From assembly GCF_945859705.1 (NCBI RefSeq), contig NC_079136.1, positions 48,994,094-49,058,093 on the forward strand: a DNA stretch of 64,000 nucleotides. The letters run 5' to 3'. This DNA is from Episyrphus balteatus (taxonomy: Eukaryota > Arthropoda > Insecta > Diptera > Syrphidae). Position numbers and translations under genes: made by a program. Below, piece after piece: positions 45,279 through 56,386 of this stretch. Every line of letters starts with the position of its first letter. The first letter of the stretch is position 1. The notes under the pieces are model-generated. The model worked only from the letters and a program-made list of their open reading frames with translations. It was not told the DNA's origin and searched no databases.

Positions 45279-45829
45279 ATTCTTTTTTAACTGGTTTTAA
45301 ATCATGAATTTTATCTTTTGATCTGATATTATATATAACATTCCATTAGTTTTTAGTATATCTATTAATAATAATTTTAAAAGTATATAATTTTTTTACC
45401 ACACCCAGGAATCGAACTTCGTATCTGCTTGGTGGTAGTCCATCACTCTACCCACTCGCCCATCCTAGTATATTCATTAATGAAATCAAAAACTTAATCA
45501 GTTCAAATAGCAAAAAAATGTCCGAGCTAAATTATTCAATGTCAAAACCAAAAAGTGTACGAGCTAGATTATTTAATATCAAAACCAAAAATCAAATACA
45601 AAACTTAGTAATTTCTGTAAAGCCTCTATAAATTCATTAAACAGGCTTATCCGAAAAACAAGTTTTTTTCGTTTAAGTTTCTTTAACAGTATTTAAACAA
45701 CTTATTAGAAGTTTTTAAACAAGTCCGAACTTCTATAAGCAGTTAAATTCAGAAGCAAGCTCAATACAAGCTGTATAGAAAGTAGATCCTGCGAGATTTC
45801 AATTTATAGAAGCTGTTGTGCTAGTTGGG
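43423..45829 (-). mobile_element. CCCAACTA element copy 3 (inverted), interrupted by the repeat trimer
   Basis: Runs CCCAACTAACATTTCAGCTT at 43423 to GCTTGTGCTAGTTGGG-like sequence (AGCTGTTGTGCTAGTTGGG) ending at 45829. Subtracting the 43681-45280 insertion leaves about 807 bp, matching the 810-bp intact copy 1. The tRNA-like block lies at about 45400-45465 on the minus strand (CCAGGAATCGAACTTC is the B box reversed). Confidence 0.85.
43681..45276 (+). mobile_element. Trimer of a 526-bp SINE-like repeat with one poly(A) tail
   Basis: Three head-to-tail copies start at 43681, 44206 and 44732. They are the same by eye except one A fewer near the start of copy 1. Each carries a tRNA-like Pol III promoter (GGTAGCGCAGTGCG, then GGTTCAATACTC). 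Copy 3 ends in a 30-A tail (45247-45276). The direct repeat AAAAAAGAAT brackets the whole trimer (43671-43680 and 45271-45280). Poly(A) plus a target duplication is the mark of LINE-driven insertion. The repeated 61-codon antisense frame is just part of the unit. Confidence 0.8.
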
Positions 45830-46021
45830 TTATGGAGGTTGTTATAAGATGTTGAATTTATGAATAAAAAAAAAAAAGATTTTATTGATTTTTTTTCTTT
45901 TAATTTTTTTCTATTTTTTTTTTTCTTCTTTTTTGGCCATGGTAATGCTTTTCCTGTCGTTCTGAAATGGGAAGAATTTTATTTTAATTGAAAAAGAACA
46001 CATTTTTTTTTATTTCACAAA

Positions 46022-46094
46022 TGGCCCCGCCAGGAATCGATCCCACGTTATTCTGCATACCAAGTCAGCACCTTACCAGTAGACCATACTCGAA
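46022..46094 (-). repeat. tRNA-like sequence (SINE head or tRNA pseudogene)
   Basis: On the minus strand, TGGTCTACTGGTAAGG fits an A box/D arm and GGGATCGATTCCTGG a B box, ending GGCGGGGCC. No clean cloverleaf could be folded by eye, so it is not called a functional tRNA. Confidence 0.45.
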
Positions 46095-46604
46095 TATTAA
46101 AGATGAGTGGCAAAAAGGGAGCTAATTGAAACCTCACATATATAAATGCAATTTTTTTTTCTAAAGTGTTACAAACATTGCATATCTGCAGGATAAAAGC
46201 TTTGCATACTTATTGGTGAAAAACATTGCATACTTGAGAGATGAAAACATTGCATACTTACAATAACCTCTTGGAACAGGTCTTATGAAAGCCTTCTGTC
46301 ACTTGAAAATAGAAGGCTTTTTTAAAACGGTTCAAACAGGTCTTATGAAGGTCTTCTTTAACTTATATTTACAAGGCTTCTTCTAAACACTTCCAGATGG
46401 CCTTAAGGAGACCTCCTTTGTTTCCAAAATGGAAGATTTGCGTAAGTAAGCCTTAAACTAAACTTATACAAACTATAGCTTGCCGAATCGAAGAAAATGG
46501 ACCTTATGCAAGTAAAATTGTTACTTGCGGGTACCCCTATTATCAGTTCTATTCTGCTATTCACGTGAATCTCAGATCCGATTTACACATTCTATTCACT
46601 TTAA

Positions 46605-46836
46605 CGGCCATATTATTCACTAGTTTAAAAAATACATCTGGATGTAAAATTCAAATATTAATGTCAAAAGTAAATCCAAATCCAAAATAGATATCCTGAT
46701 TTTAACTATAAAAATAGTTAAAAATGACTATTTTTTTCTGTGTGTGATAGTGAATATTATGGATTTGGATTTACTTTTGACATTTCAATTTCTTTACATC
46801 CAGATGTATTTTTTAAACTAGTGAATAATATGGCCG
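46605..46836. mobile_element. 232-bp MITE with TAA target duplication
   Basis: CGGCCATATTATTCACTAGT, then TTAAAAAATACATCTGGATG, is mirrored at the other end. TAA lies at 46602-46604 and 46837-46839. PIF/Harbinger type inferred. Confidence 0.8.
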
Positions 46837-46989
46837 TAACTCTACTTTGTCATTCTGAAATCTATCGGGTGAACTGCATTATCATACCCCTATTTGTCGT
46901 CCACGTGAACGTCAACTAAAAAAAAAAAAAATTGGCGACGAAGTAAATTGTTTTTTCCCACAGAAAAAATAAAAACAATAGATTACATA

Positions 46990-47126
46990 AGCTGCGTTCC
47001 TTTGGAAATATTTATCTACTTTTTAGTACTTAAAGCTGCTTTGAACTACTTTTTCAGTATAGCAAAGTAGATCAAAGTAGTTTTAAGTACTAAAAAGTAG
47101 ATAAATATTTCCAAAGGAACGCAGCT
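46990..47126. mobile_element. 137-bp MITE with perfect ~45-bp TIRs
   Basis: AGCTGCGTTCCTTTGGAAAT, then ATTTATCTACTTTTTAGTAC, is repeated exactly in reverse. ATA stands on each side. Confidence 0.85.
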
Positions 47127-47184
47127 ATACTAAAAAAACTTAAACATTTATGAGAAGTGGTATTTTGCTAATTTAAAAGATTGT

Positions 47185-47443
47185 GGGCCCTACAAATAAT
47201 CAAATTTAAAGCTGACTTTAATTTTTACCTTAATTCTACATATTTCACAATACCAAAAACCAATTTAAAAGTCAAGTTTAAGGGTAATTCTCGATTAAAA
47301 TTTATAGTTGGGAAACTCAACTATAAAATTTAACCTAGAGTTAGCCTTTAACCTGACTATTTAATTGGTTTTTGGTATTGTGAAATATGTGGAATTAAGG
47401 TAAAAATTAAAGCCAGCTTTAAATTTGATTATTAGTAAGGCCC
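47185..47443. mobile_element. 259-bp palindromic MITE (GGGCCTTAC family), copy 2
   Basis: GGGCCCTACAAATAATCAAA, in reverse GGGCCTTACTAATAATCAAA. The centre is TATAGTTGGGAAACTCAACTATA-like. Same family as 41545-41795. Confidence 0.8.
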
Positions 47444-47997
47444 AGTGAATTTATTTTTAAAACCAAAAGTGACAGTGATCCGCAACATTTTTTATGCGGA
47501 TTGAAAATATATGGAGCAAGTTCACTCACGTGAACAGTGGAATACCGAAAAACATTCCCGTTATTAACGACGTGAGTTTCGGTTCCCCCGATAAAAAGCA
47601 GAAAATGGCAATTGATGAATATTTAGAGATTATATTCCCCCGATGGATAGCAGAATAGGGCTGTATATGTCATTTCGACTGTCAAATCGTATATAAACTG
47701 ATCTAGTGTGCAAAATTATCTCATTATTTATTTAGTTGCTTTTCCTCTTTTTTTCTATTGACCAATATCTGCACCAGAGAAAAATTAAACAAACATTTTA
47801 CCAGAGAGCAACAAAAAAGCTTGTTTAACGTTTATTTATCTTTTCTATAGTCTAGAACTGAAAAAAGCTTGAACTTTTCAATTAATAAAATTGGTGTTTT
47901 TTTGCTATATTTTTTTCCATTTTTAATTAATTTATTTAATTATATTTTAATAAAAGAAAAGCAAATACATGTCGCAAATTAGCTTTTGCTCGATCTG

Positions 47998-48086
47998 CCC
48001 GACTAAAAAATTTGCTCCTATAAAGCTTTACAGAAATGTTAATGTAGCTCCTGTAAAGCTTTTTAGAAGGGATAATGTTTGTTGGG
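47998..48086. mobile_element. Mini-palindromic element, copy 2 (89 bp)
   Basis: CCCGACTAAAAAATTTGCTC to GGGATAATGTTTGTTGGG, with CTATAAAGCTTTACAG and CTGTAAAGC cores. Confidence 0.65.
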
Positions 48087-48400
48087 TGCTCGGTTGTTTT
48101 TCAAGCTAAAAAAGTAATGCTTATGCAGAATGTCTTAAAAATATACTAAGATTTTTTTTATTTTGTTGCATTGGTTTGGAATTAACTTAAAAGGCTCTCC
48201 AAAACCAATGCGTTCCTCTTGCCATGACAACGCCATGTTCATGTTTTAAATTTGAGTAACACAAATCCTTACAAATCCACGTTTACAGCAACACAACAAA
48301 AGTGGCAGTCACAGTTCTTTTATATGATAAAAAACCACTGTATTTCTAAAATTTGAAAGTTGAAAACGTTTTTGTCACTGCTACAAAAACGCTTTCGTTT

Positions 48401-48835
48401 ATGGGGACTTTTCACTAGTCGATTTTTGCCGTGCGAAGAAGCTTTTGTCAGCTATTACATGAAGCCTCAAGAGGCTTGACACTTTTTTCTAATTTTCTTT
48501 TGATAATCATTCTGTGAGGCGCGTACTATTACACGATGCCTCTTGAGTCCAGGACTCAAATTTGACATTTCTCTTTTGATTTAAAATTTGTTGTTGTTGT
48601 ATTGCACTAAGAAGCATAAAGAAATGAAAGAGAATGTTGAAAAAAGGAAAAGTGGAAAAAGAAACGTCAAAAAAGAGTCTCAGAATTCCCACCCACGACT
48701 TTCTGGTCGGATAATTTTTTGTTTCATCTTTTTTCTCTTTTGCACTCATTACGTTTGAAAAGAGTCGCACCTTTTGAGGCTTCATGTAATAGCTGACTTT
48801 CGACTCGTGTGAACGTGACTCGTGAAAAGTGGGCA
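48401..48835. mobile_element. ~435-bp TIR element just upstream of golgin-45
   Basis: GGGGACTTTTCACTAGTCG is mirrored by GCCCACTTTTCACGAGTC. Inner GTCAGCTATTACATGAAGCC (48447) repeats in reverse at 48797. Only about 265 bp separate it from the golgin-45 start codon, so it may lie in the promoter. The 109-codon minus-strand frame inside is not recognised. Confidence 0.65.
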
Positions 48836-49100
48836 TTAGAGAGAACCATTTGCGAAAAATTGAGCAACTTTTTTACTAACCAAACAAACCTCACATCGAA
48901 CAAACCTAAAAAAAAAAATTTAAAACGTCATCCATCACTTCATCATCTGACTTTTTGTGTGTGTTTTTATCCCGAAGAAAACAAGTGAAAAAAATCTAAA
49001 CAAAAAAAAATTAATAAAATCCTAAATTTAACAAATAAACATCATTTAACATCACAAATTATATAGATAAGAATTTGTCTCAAGATTTTAGCAGAAAAAA

Positions 49101-52100
49101 ATGCCACATACCGATAAAATGATGGATGTTGGCAAAGGTGCGAACGAAGAAAAAGAATGTGTGACACACATTTTGTTGTTTTTTTTTGTCGTTTTTATCC
49201 AAAACAGGAATTGTAACAATTTTCTTATAAATTTCTCTTTTTAGCCCGTACTAGCGGCGATGGAATGGAAACTAGCGAAACTACCAAAACCGAAGATAAA
49301 CCAACATTTTCAAAAACTCAATTGCGTCGCAAAGACAGCACAATTCAAGAGTCAATTCATCAGAAAAAACCTCCCCCGCCACCACCCAGCACAATTCCAA
49401 TTCCTGGCCTGCATACCCTCTATCGACCAACAGAAACTTCAAGAAGTTTACCAGCTTGCAAGCCCCGAGGTGAACTTCGTTTACTCACTCCCAGATTGAT
49501 TGATGTTCGGGAAGTTCCCGAACACAAGAAAACCAAACCGCCACGATTTGTTCCATTCGAACCGTACGCGGGTGCTGTCAATCCAATATTTCCAAATAAA
49601 GACAAGTCAAAGAAGATATTAAAAAGAGACCGTAATAATTTAGATATTGGAGTTTTGGTAAGTCATATGTCGACAATGCGAACTCAAGAACTTCATGAAG
49701 GAAAAGAAGGGGATGTAGAGAATGAAACTCCAGTTGAGAAACATTCTGAAGATCCTCAGGTGGCTGAGTTGAAAGCTGAATTGGCAAAGATCAAAGAGGA
49801 ACGTGACTATTTAAATAGTCAGCTCAAGTTTCAATCTCAAGTGAATTCGGAGTTGAAGGGTTTACTTGTTGCTTCGGTTGGGGAGGATCTTCAGACAAGA
49901 GTTAATGTTTTGACGGAAGATAAGTTACAACTGGCGAGAGCTCTATTGGACACGGCAAATAATTTAACAACTCATTCTGTAAGTATGTGTAGAAGAACAT
50001 TCCGATTTGTTGTTTTTTTTTTTACAGAATACAAACTTAAAAACGTTGCTCCAAAGTTTAAAATATCTAAGCTTAGAACACTAATTTGATATCTTTTCTT
50101 TACTCATACGAAATTCATTATTAGGTTCATTCTTAAGCAACTTGAGAAAAAAAGACGTAGAATTCAGAAATGTCTTCTACGAAAGTTTATTTGATTGTAG
50201 AATGCAAAGAATCTACAGAAAAAAGAAGAAATTCAAAAGCATTTTGATACCGCTATCATTAAAATGGTTCGAAAATAGATTTTCAGGTGTTTTCTGAAAC
50301 ATTTTTAAAATCAATAAATTATTTTGCTATTCAAAAAATGTTATCGTTTTTCAGATAAAAGTTGATTGTACACTCCTGCTCAAATTTAACGCACATCATA
50401 TTTATTTTACCGAAAATTCCTACTATTACTTTCTCTCACAGTATCGTGGTTATTTTCTCAAATAAGACAGGAGTGATCTTAAATTGAAGGTATGGAGTAA
50501 AATGTTTGTGGGGAAGATTTGGAGAGATATGCTGAAGTCTATCTGTCAACCCGCTAACCTTTTAGAGATGAGTCATAAATTTTCATGAAGTAAACTCTGC
50601 TTTACAACACCTACGGAGTTAGTGAGCTCTCCTAGACCTACTTTAAATACCCAAAAATACTTGACTGATATCCTCGAACACCATGCGGTTCCAATCACCC
50701 CTAGATTTGGTCCACAGTTCAGTCTGATGCACGATAATGCATGCTAGAGTGGTTTGAAAATATCTTCAAGATTAAAATATGCCACCCTTGAATTGACCAC
50801 ACAGATATTCGGATTTGAATTCAATAGAACATGTCTAGGAAATGTTGAAAAAATTGCATTTGCGGCCGAAATCCACCTCCAAGCATTCTTGATCCACAGA
50901 AAATTGGAGTGAAAGAAAAGTTACAATAAAACCTTCAAATGTTAATTCGTGGAATGAATAGATGACTCCAAGTTGTCATAAGCGCTATTATTAAATTATT
51001 TTAATATCAGTTTTCAGACCTTAAATTGCTAAATTTGGTTCATCTTTTTTTTGGTTGATAATACTGTTGCAGTTTAGCATTTTTCTGACTTGCTTAATAA
51101 TAACCAAACACAAAAAAATACAACAAATAATTTAAAAGCCATTTTAAATAAGATGTAGGGGTATGACTAAAGAAGAAAAAAGTGTGCGTTAATTTTGAGC
51201 AGGAGTGTAATTTGGAAAGCCCTAAAAATGCTTTTAAATCTTACAATTATTGTATTAGCAATGAAGTCTTTTTTACAATCGCCAAGGGCTATCGTTCAAT
51301 AGGCTGTAATGCAGCTAGAATCAACATACGATAGAATGAGCGGCTGAGCGACGTCGCTCAGCCGCTCAGCTCTGTTCTATTTTTTTTGAAATCCTGAGCG
51401 ACGAACTACATTAAATACTAAATTACCACGAACATTTTAGTAAATGGTGAAAATTATGGTTTCTTTTGAAGAAAAATATTAAAAAAAAATTAATTTTTTC
51501 GTTAAAATAAAAAAAAAACAAAGAATCAACTCGAATCTGTAATGTCTGTTATAGAAGCTATAGCCTAAACGGATGGATCAATTCTCTTCAAACTTGGTAT
51601 GTAGCAGTTTTTGGAGATTGTGCAGATGATTCTATGGAATTAATTTTTTTAGAACCTTATCTAACCATACCTGTGATGCACATATTCTAGAAAAGTATAA
51701 TTTTCTCAAATACTCTTTTAACGATTAAAACAAAAAAAAAAATTATGTGTGGGTTTTTGGACAAGGCCTATCTTTTAACAAAAAAAGATTTTTTCGAAAC
51801 TCATTATTAACGGTACCTGTCATAGAACCGTTTTTTTTTAACTCTGAATTTCTCTCAAACGACTTATTCAATTTTATTAAAATTTTGTATAGAAAAGCAT
51901 TTATATATAGAAATGCATTTTTGGATTTTTGAAAAAATGTTGAATTTTTTTTTTTGAAAAATCAAATTTTCCAAAACAGGTCATTGAATTCTTTTGAAAT
52001 TTGGGTTTTAGGTGTTGATCTATATTTACTACAATATGGCATACCAACTTTATTTAATTTAGAATTATAAAATAAAAAAAAATAGGCACTTCTAGGAATC

Positions 52101-55100
52101 GAACCTGGGACTCCCGCGTGCGAGCCGAATACTCATCGAATATTTTGCACTTGTAGGGTTTTGAAATTGCCGCTCAGGATCGCCGCTCAGGACGTGGCCA
52201 CCTCGTCGCTCAGGATTGACGCTTAGCCGCTCAGCCGCTTAGACGCTCAGCCGCTCAGGACGTGGCCGTAGCCCTACTCAAAGATTTATTACTTTTTGTG
52301 GGGAGACACTCGAATAGAAACATTTTTGAAGAAGACTTGCCCAATCGATCTTCTGTCGAAAAGACTATGATGTTAAAGAGTCGTTAACGTTACAGGAAAG
52401 GCTGTTAACGTAAGTTCTAGGTCACATCTGACAAATAACCCTGTTCAGATCAGGTAACTTCTAAAACATAGGTATTTATTGCGAGTGTCGTTCAAATTTC
52501 AACGCAACAAAAGTCGATCGAATAGATAAATATCTAGTTTGGTATTGTCTATCTCTTTCGGCAATGTATGGACTTGATTTGAGTCGATAGCAAAATTGTT
52601 AAACCAAAAAGATCGAACGATAAAGCAAAAGAATATCATTTACACTACCAAAATTAATTTTCGATGATCGACGATAAAAGTCGTCTATCGATAGACAAAC
52701 GAGTTTGTGGAGAACTGTCACGAAAGCGCTTAAACAGTCCTATCATTTTGTTTAGAAACCCAACACTCAATAACCACCAATTTATGAAAATCACTTGACT
52801 AGGATCTGCCATTCCTAGTTATACATACTAAGAATTATGTCTTCAAAATAGAGCTAACCAGAACTAATTCTGCTTTCAGAAAATTCCTATCTATCTACCT
52901 AATTTTTGAGGGCAACATCAAATTGTTTCTCGTTTTTTGTTGTGTTTTGTATCCGCTCATATATTTTAGAATTCAAGCATAATGCCCGTCGTACACTACG
53001 TGCGCAACTAGTTCAACCAACTTCTTATTCAACTCATCGATTGGACAAACATTTTTATAACCTCGTACATTAGTGCACAAACTCACGTTCTTCACGTTGA
53101 GCAACAAAACTAGATGTAAAATTGAATAAAACGCGTTGGGGGCCCCTTACACCTAGTTGATCAACTCCATCAATTGTTGAACACCCTCGTAGAGAGAAGA
53201 GAAGAGAAGATTTCTTTCAAATTTGATTATAATGACTTATGAGTCTTGGCAGATTCCTTAGAGGCGAAGTTGAAATTTTATTTTTAGGACCAAAATAAAT
53301 GGTCCTGACATTAATGCAATATGAAAAAAAAAAAAATTATATCAAAAACTGCTCCAAAGATTTTGGTTCAAATTTTTGCGTGTCTTACTTTTTGAATAGA
53401 GGAAATATTTTTTGAGCTGTTTTCTTCATTTCTGACTTACAGGTCGTTTCAAATCAAAAGTCCCATGGAGAATTGAGCAAAAATAAAAAAAAAAACTCAT
53501 TTGCTTAGTGGAAGGAAGCATTTATGAGGCAGCTGAACTTTTTCTAAAATTACGATAAAATAACTAAGAACAGTTCTTGATATCCCTATTTTAATTAATT
53601 GATCCGTCTGTGAGATTCACTGGATTAGCCTCAGAAAGCGGAGGCAAGTCTCCCAGGCTTGCATCACTCCATATTCGCGGGCAATACAAAAAAACATACA
53701 ATTATTTAATTATTTATCATTTGAAGGCAGTTGGGATAACTTTGCCGAAGATATTATTATAGGACTAGGTGAAGATGGACCAGAAATGTCCAGTTTATAT
53801 GATAGCAATTCATAACTTAAAATTCTATTTACATCTTTTCATTTGTATAATTGGGCAGTAAATATCTTATTTTTTGGAGTCGTCACTATAGAAATCATTA
53901 ATAAGCAAATTCAGATTTTTCGTTTGTTTATTTTTTTCTCTAGCATTTCTTTCATTCAAACAAGCATGATTTGTTGTTATTTTTTGAGTTGATTTGTCGC
54001 AATGAGCCAATAAAATTGAGTTTTTTGTTTATTTGTTCTCAATTTTATTGGAAGGGAGAAAATAAACTCAGAGTCAAGACTTTTGATTTGAAACGACCTA
54101 GACTTCTAAACGATTCTATGAAAATTTTTGTAGAAAGACGTTTAAGCTACCGTAAAATTTGAAATAAGTAAAATTTTCCAAATTCACATTTTTGGATTGT
54201 TTAACAAAAATTTAAATTACAAAAAAAAAAACTGATAAAATTTTCCGACGATCAACAGATCAAAAATATCAATTCATACTGTTTATTTTTTCCTGATTAC
54301 TATAAGCGGCTCTTATTTTCCAGTCAATTTTTCAATACTTCAAACATACTTAACTAATCTTTAGTCCCTAACGTTTCTGACACTGCACTAGTCTCACTTT
54401 TTCTTGTTCGACCGAATACGTCTGTAAGCTAAATGAGTGGGTTCTACAATATGTGGTTTGGTACCAATAATTTAAAATTAAATAATGATTTTTTTTTCAC
54501 CGCTGTCCTCTTTGTTCTGAGATTTTTATTTCCGACTGATTCCTTAACCATATCCTTCTGTAAAAGTTATTTAAATCGAATTTCCAAGTTATAGCTTTCA
54601 ATTTCAATTATAGCGGCAATAATTTAAACATCCCATCTACAATCCAATAACACCTTAAAACATGTCTAAATTATATAAATTCCATTAATTATAGGAACAA
54701 ATTGAATTCCTTGCCAGTCAATGCGAGGTGTGGCGCAGTAAATTTCTCGCCAGTAGCGTAATGGTAGAAGAACTCGCCCGATGGAAAGCCGATCTAACTC
54801 AGAAAAACGAATTGCTCACTGAATCAACCAAACGATTGCTACGTCTCTCCTCCGAAACCCGAAAAACCCAAATTGATATTCTCAAAAACCTCAAATTTAT
54901 GGGCAACATAAAATACCTCAATCTACCATCAACAGATGTAAGAAATCTCGGAGCGGAGTGTTTGAATATATTGCAGCAAATGGCACTCCATTCTGGTGTT
55001 GGTATACCAGAAAATCTCTATTTAAGTAATGACACTCAGCAGTTAACACAAGACGAACAATTTGCCATTCAAGTAAGTTGAATGATTTAAATGATTAGTA

Positions 55101-55258
55101 TCATAAAAGATAATTTTTTGTTTTCTTTGTAGGCTCTGGAGTTTATAAGTCAACCTCTGATCGCAACTGATGATGCAATTAAAGCTCTTTTTGGACAAAC
55201 TCGCAGATCCTATGTGACGGCGAACAGTGAAGTGCCAATCGAAGAACCAAGTGTTTAG
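49101..55258 (+). CDS. Golgin-45 (BLZF1) orthologue, complete
   Basis: Spliced CDS of 49101-49137, 49245-49978, 54695-55072 and 55133-55258, giving 424 residues. Golgin-45 is a coiled-coil Golgi tether that binds GRASP55 and Rab2 and is needed for Golgi structure and secretory traffic in animals. Diagnostic features are ELKGLLVASVGEDLQ, then EDKLQLA, and across the 4.7-kb intron FLASQCEVWRSKFLASSVM, matching the family's coiled-coil core. The N-terminal third is Pro/Lys-rich (KKPPPPPPSTIPIPG), and a Glu/Lys-rich coiled coil spans roughly residues 165-330. Exon 1 ends with an unusual GTGCGA donor; the other junctions are GTAAGT and all join in frame. The C-terminus (IEEPSV) differs from the vertebrate one. 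The 3' end is tail-to-tail with NIT2, only 122 bp away. Confidence 0.85.
50371..51207 (+). mobile_element. Dead Tc1/mariner element (837 bp) in the golgin-45 intron
   Basis: Ends CACTCCTGCTCAAATTTAAC and, in reverse, CACTCCTGCTCAAAATTAAC are flanked by TA on both sides. Inside, broken reading frames give ILEHHAVPITPRFGPQFSLM followed by HDNA, then SDLNSIEHV and EMLKKLHLRPKS. These are the second catalytic Asp region and the PDLNPIEHVW block of Tc1/mariner transposases, with several stop codons. The 5' half of the transposase is missing or unrecognisable. Confidence 0.85.
51287..52276. mobile_element. ~1-kb element with repeated CGCTCAG motifs and a tRNA-like block
   Basis: AGGGCTA occurs at the left edge and in reverse at the right edge. 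Clusters of GCCGCTCAG occur at 51337-51375 (as a palindrome GAGCGACGTCGCTC) and about ten times in 52165-52262. A minus-strand B-box match (GGTTCGATTCC) is at about 52094-52104. Boundaries are approximate. Confidence 0.45.
53442..54101. mobile_element. ~660-bp element with AGGTCGTTTCAAATC ends
   Basis: AGGTCGTTTCAAATCAAAAG at 53442 is mirrored at 54082-54101. An inner palindrome AATAAAATTGAG...CTCAATTTTATT lies at about 54009-54050. No transposase seen. Confidence 0.6.
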
Positions 55259-55296
55259 TTTATAAGAATATGAACAATTTTATTTCTATATGTAAA

Positions 55297-55302
55297 AATA
55301 AA
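55297..55302 (+). terminator. AATAAA polyadenylation signal for golgin-45
   Basis: Canonical signal 39 nt after the golgin-45 stop. A minus-strand signal (TTTATT, about 55278-55283) for NIT2 sits just inside it, so the two convergent transcripts probably overlap. Confidence 0.55.
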
Positions 55303-55380
55303 GAAACCTGTTAAGGACATAAAATATTTATAAAAATCACATTTTTAATGCAATCAAATGAAAAAAAGCAAGAGATTTGA

Positions 55381-56386
55381 TTAAGATTTTGATTCAGTTG
55401 AATAAAGATCAGTTCTCCTTTGACTGAAAACTGGAATCTGTTGGCGGACTTTTTCCACTAAGGTAAAGTCTAGATCAGCAATTACTATTTCCTCGCTCTC
55501 TTTAGCACTAGCTAAGATCTTTGCCCATGGATCGACGACCATCGAATGACCAAAAGCCACATAGCCTGCACTTTCATCTCGAGATGGTGATATGGTAGCG
55601 ACGAAAAGCTGATTGTCATTAGCTCTGGATCGCTGCAACAGTTCCCAGTGCAGTGGTCCAGTGGTCATGTTGAAAGCAGCCGGATAAATTAACATTTCAC
55701 AGCCTTTTAAAGGAATTTATTGAAAGATATTGAAAGAAAGAATATGCTTACCTTTGTTTCGGTAGATCCTTGCCATTTCTTCGAAACGAATGTCATAGCA
55801 AATACCAATTCCCACTTTATGACCATCAATTTCAATGATGGTGAATTGATCACCAGCGGATAAGGTTTCAGATTCCTTGAATCGAATACCTCCGGGAATG
55901 TCAATATCAAAAAGATGAACCTACAAGGAACAACAACTAAAATGATTGTGTCCAACAAGATGCCGTAAACAAACCTTTCTATGTTTTGCAATTAGATTAC
56001 CCATTGGATCCCAAACAGTGCAAGTATTATAAATAGAATCATTTTCATCTTTTTCGGGAATAGTTCCACCTATAATATAAATTCCATGTTGTTTGGCACT
56101 TTGCGACAGAGCTTTGCAAGTATCCCCATCAGGAATAGTTTCGGAATATTGACGAAAGAAACCGGTGCCATAAGGACAATTGAAACATTCGGAAAGTGCA
56201 ACAATTCGTGGTTTGGAATCGTTGACAACTTGTGCAATCTTTGTTTGTGCATTTTGTATATTTGTAGCTTTGTCTTTTGAGACTTTTAACTGGAGTAGAG
56301 CAAGGCGAAGCACTGTAATTATGGGTAAGATGTTATTTGGGAAATTGCAGTATAAAAATAAGCTTACTGTTGACAGTTTTGCTCAT
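55381..56386 (-). CDS. Omega-amidase NIT2 (nitrilase family), complete
   Basis: Spliced CDS complement of 56368-56386, 55975-56312, 55752-55920 and 55381-55703, giving 282 residues (human NIT2 has 276). Omega-amidase hydrolyses alpha-ketoglutaramate and alpha-ketosuccinamate to the keto-diacid and ammonia, completing the glutamine transaminase pathway. The nitrilase triad is intact: Glu48 (LSECFNCPYG), Lys119 (AKHRKVHLFDIDIPGG) and Cys160 (VGIGICYDIRFEEMA). FNMTTGPLHWELLQRSRAND and VRQQIPVFSQRRTDLY are the NIT2-specific C-terminal blocks, distinguishing it from NIT1 and beta-ureidopropionase. All junctions are in frame. The exon 2 donor is a weak GTTTGT. In Drosophila the counterpart would be CG8132, from memory. 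Expected location is cytosol or mitochondria; no clear targeting peptide is visible. Confidence 0.95.

Larger units (their letters stand above)
43161..46527. mobile_element. 3.37-kb inserted element with CAAGTAACAATTT ends
   Basis: The left end is CAAGTAACAATTTAGCTTTC. The right end in reverse is CAAGTAACAATTTTACTTGC. Inside lie the third CCCAACTA element, the repeat trimer and two diverged ACAGGTCTTATGAA blocks (about 46277 and 46337). No transposase seen. Confidence 0.5.
42915..46540. mobile_element. GGGGTATTCACGATC element split by a 3.4-kb nested insertion
   Basis: The left end GGGGTATTCACGATTCGATG and body run to 43160 (GGATCGTGAATACC). The terminal residue GGTACCCCTATT appears only at about 46529-46540, on the far side of an insertion with its own ends. 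TACC is repeated at the junctions. Confidence 0.55.

Noticed and set aside
46022..46094. Functional tRNA gene
   Set aside because: A- and B-box-like motifs are present, but no clean acceptor and anticodon stems could be formed by eye. Treated as tRNA-derived repeat.
48507..48836. 109-codon minus-strand ORF near golgin-45
   Set aside because: It lies within a TIR element and has no recognisable domain.
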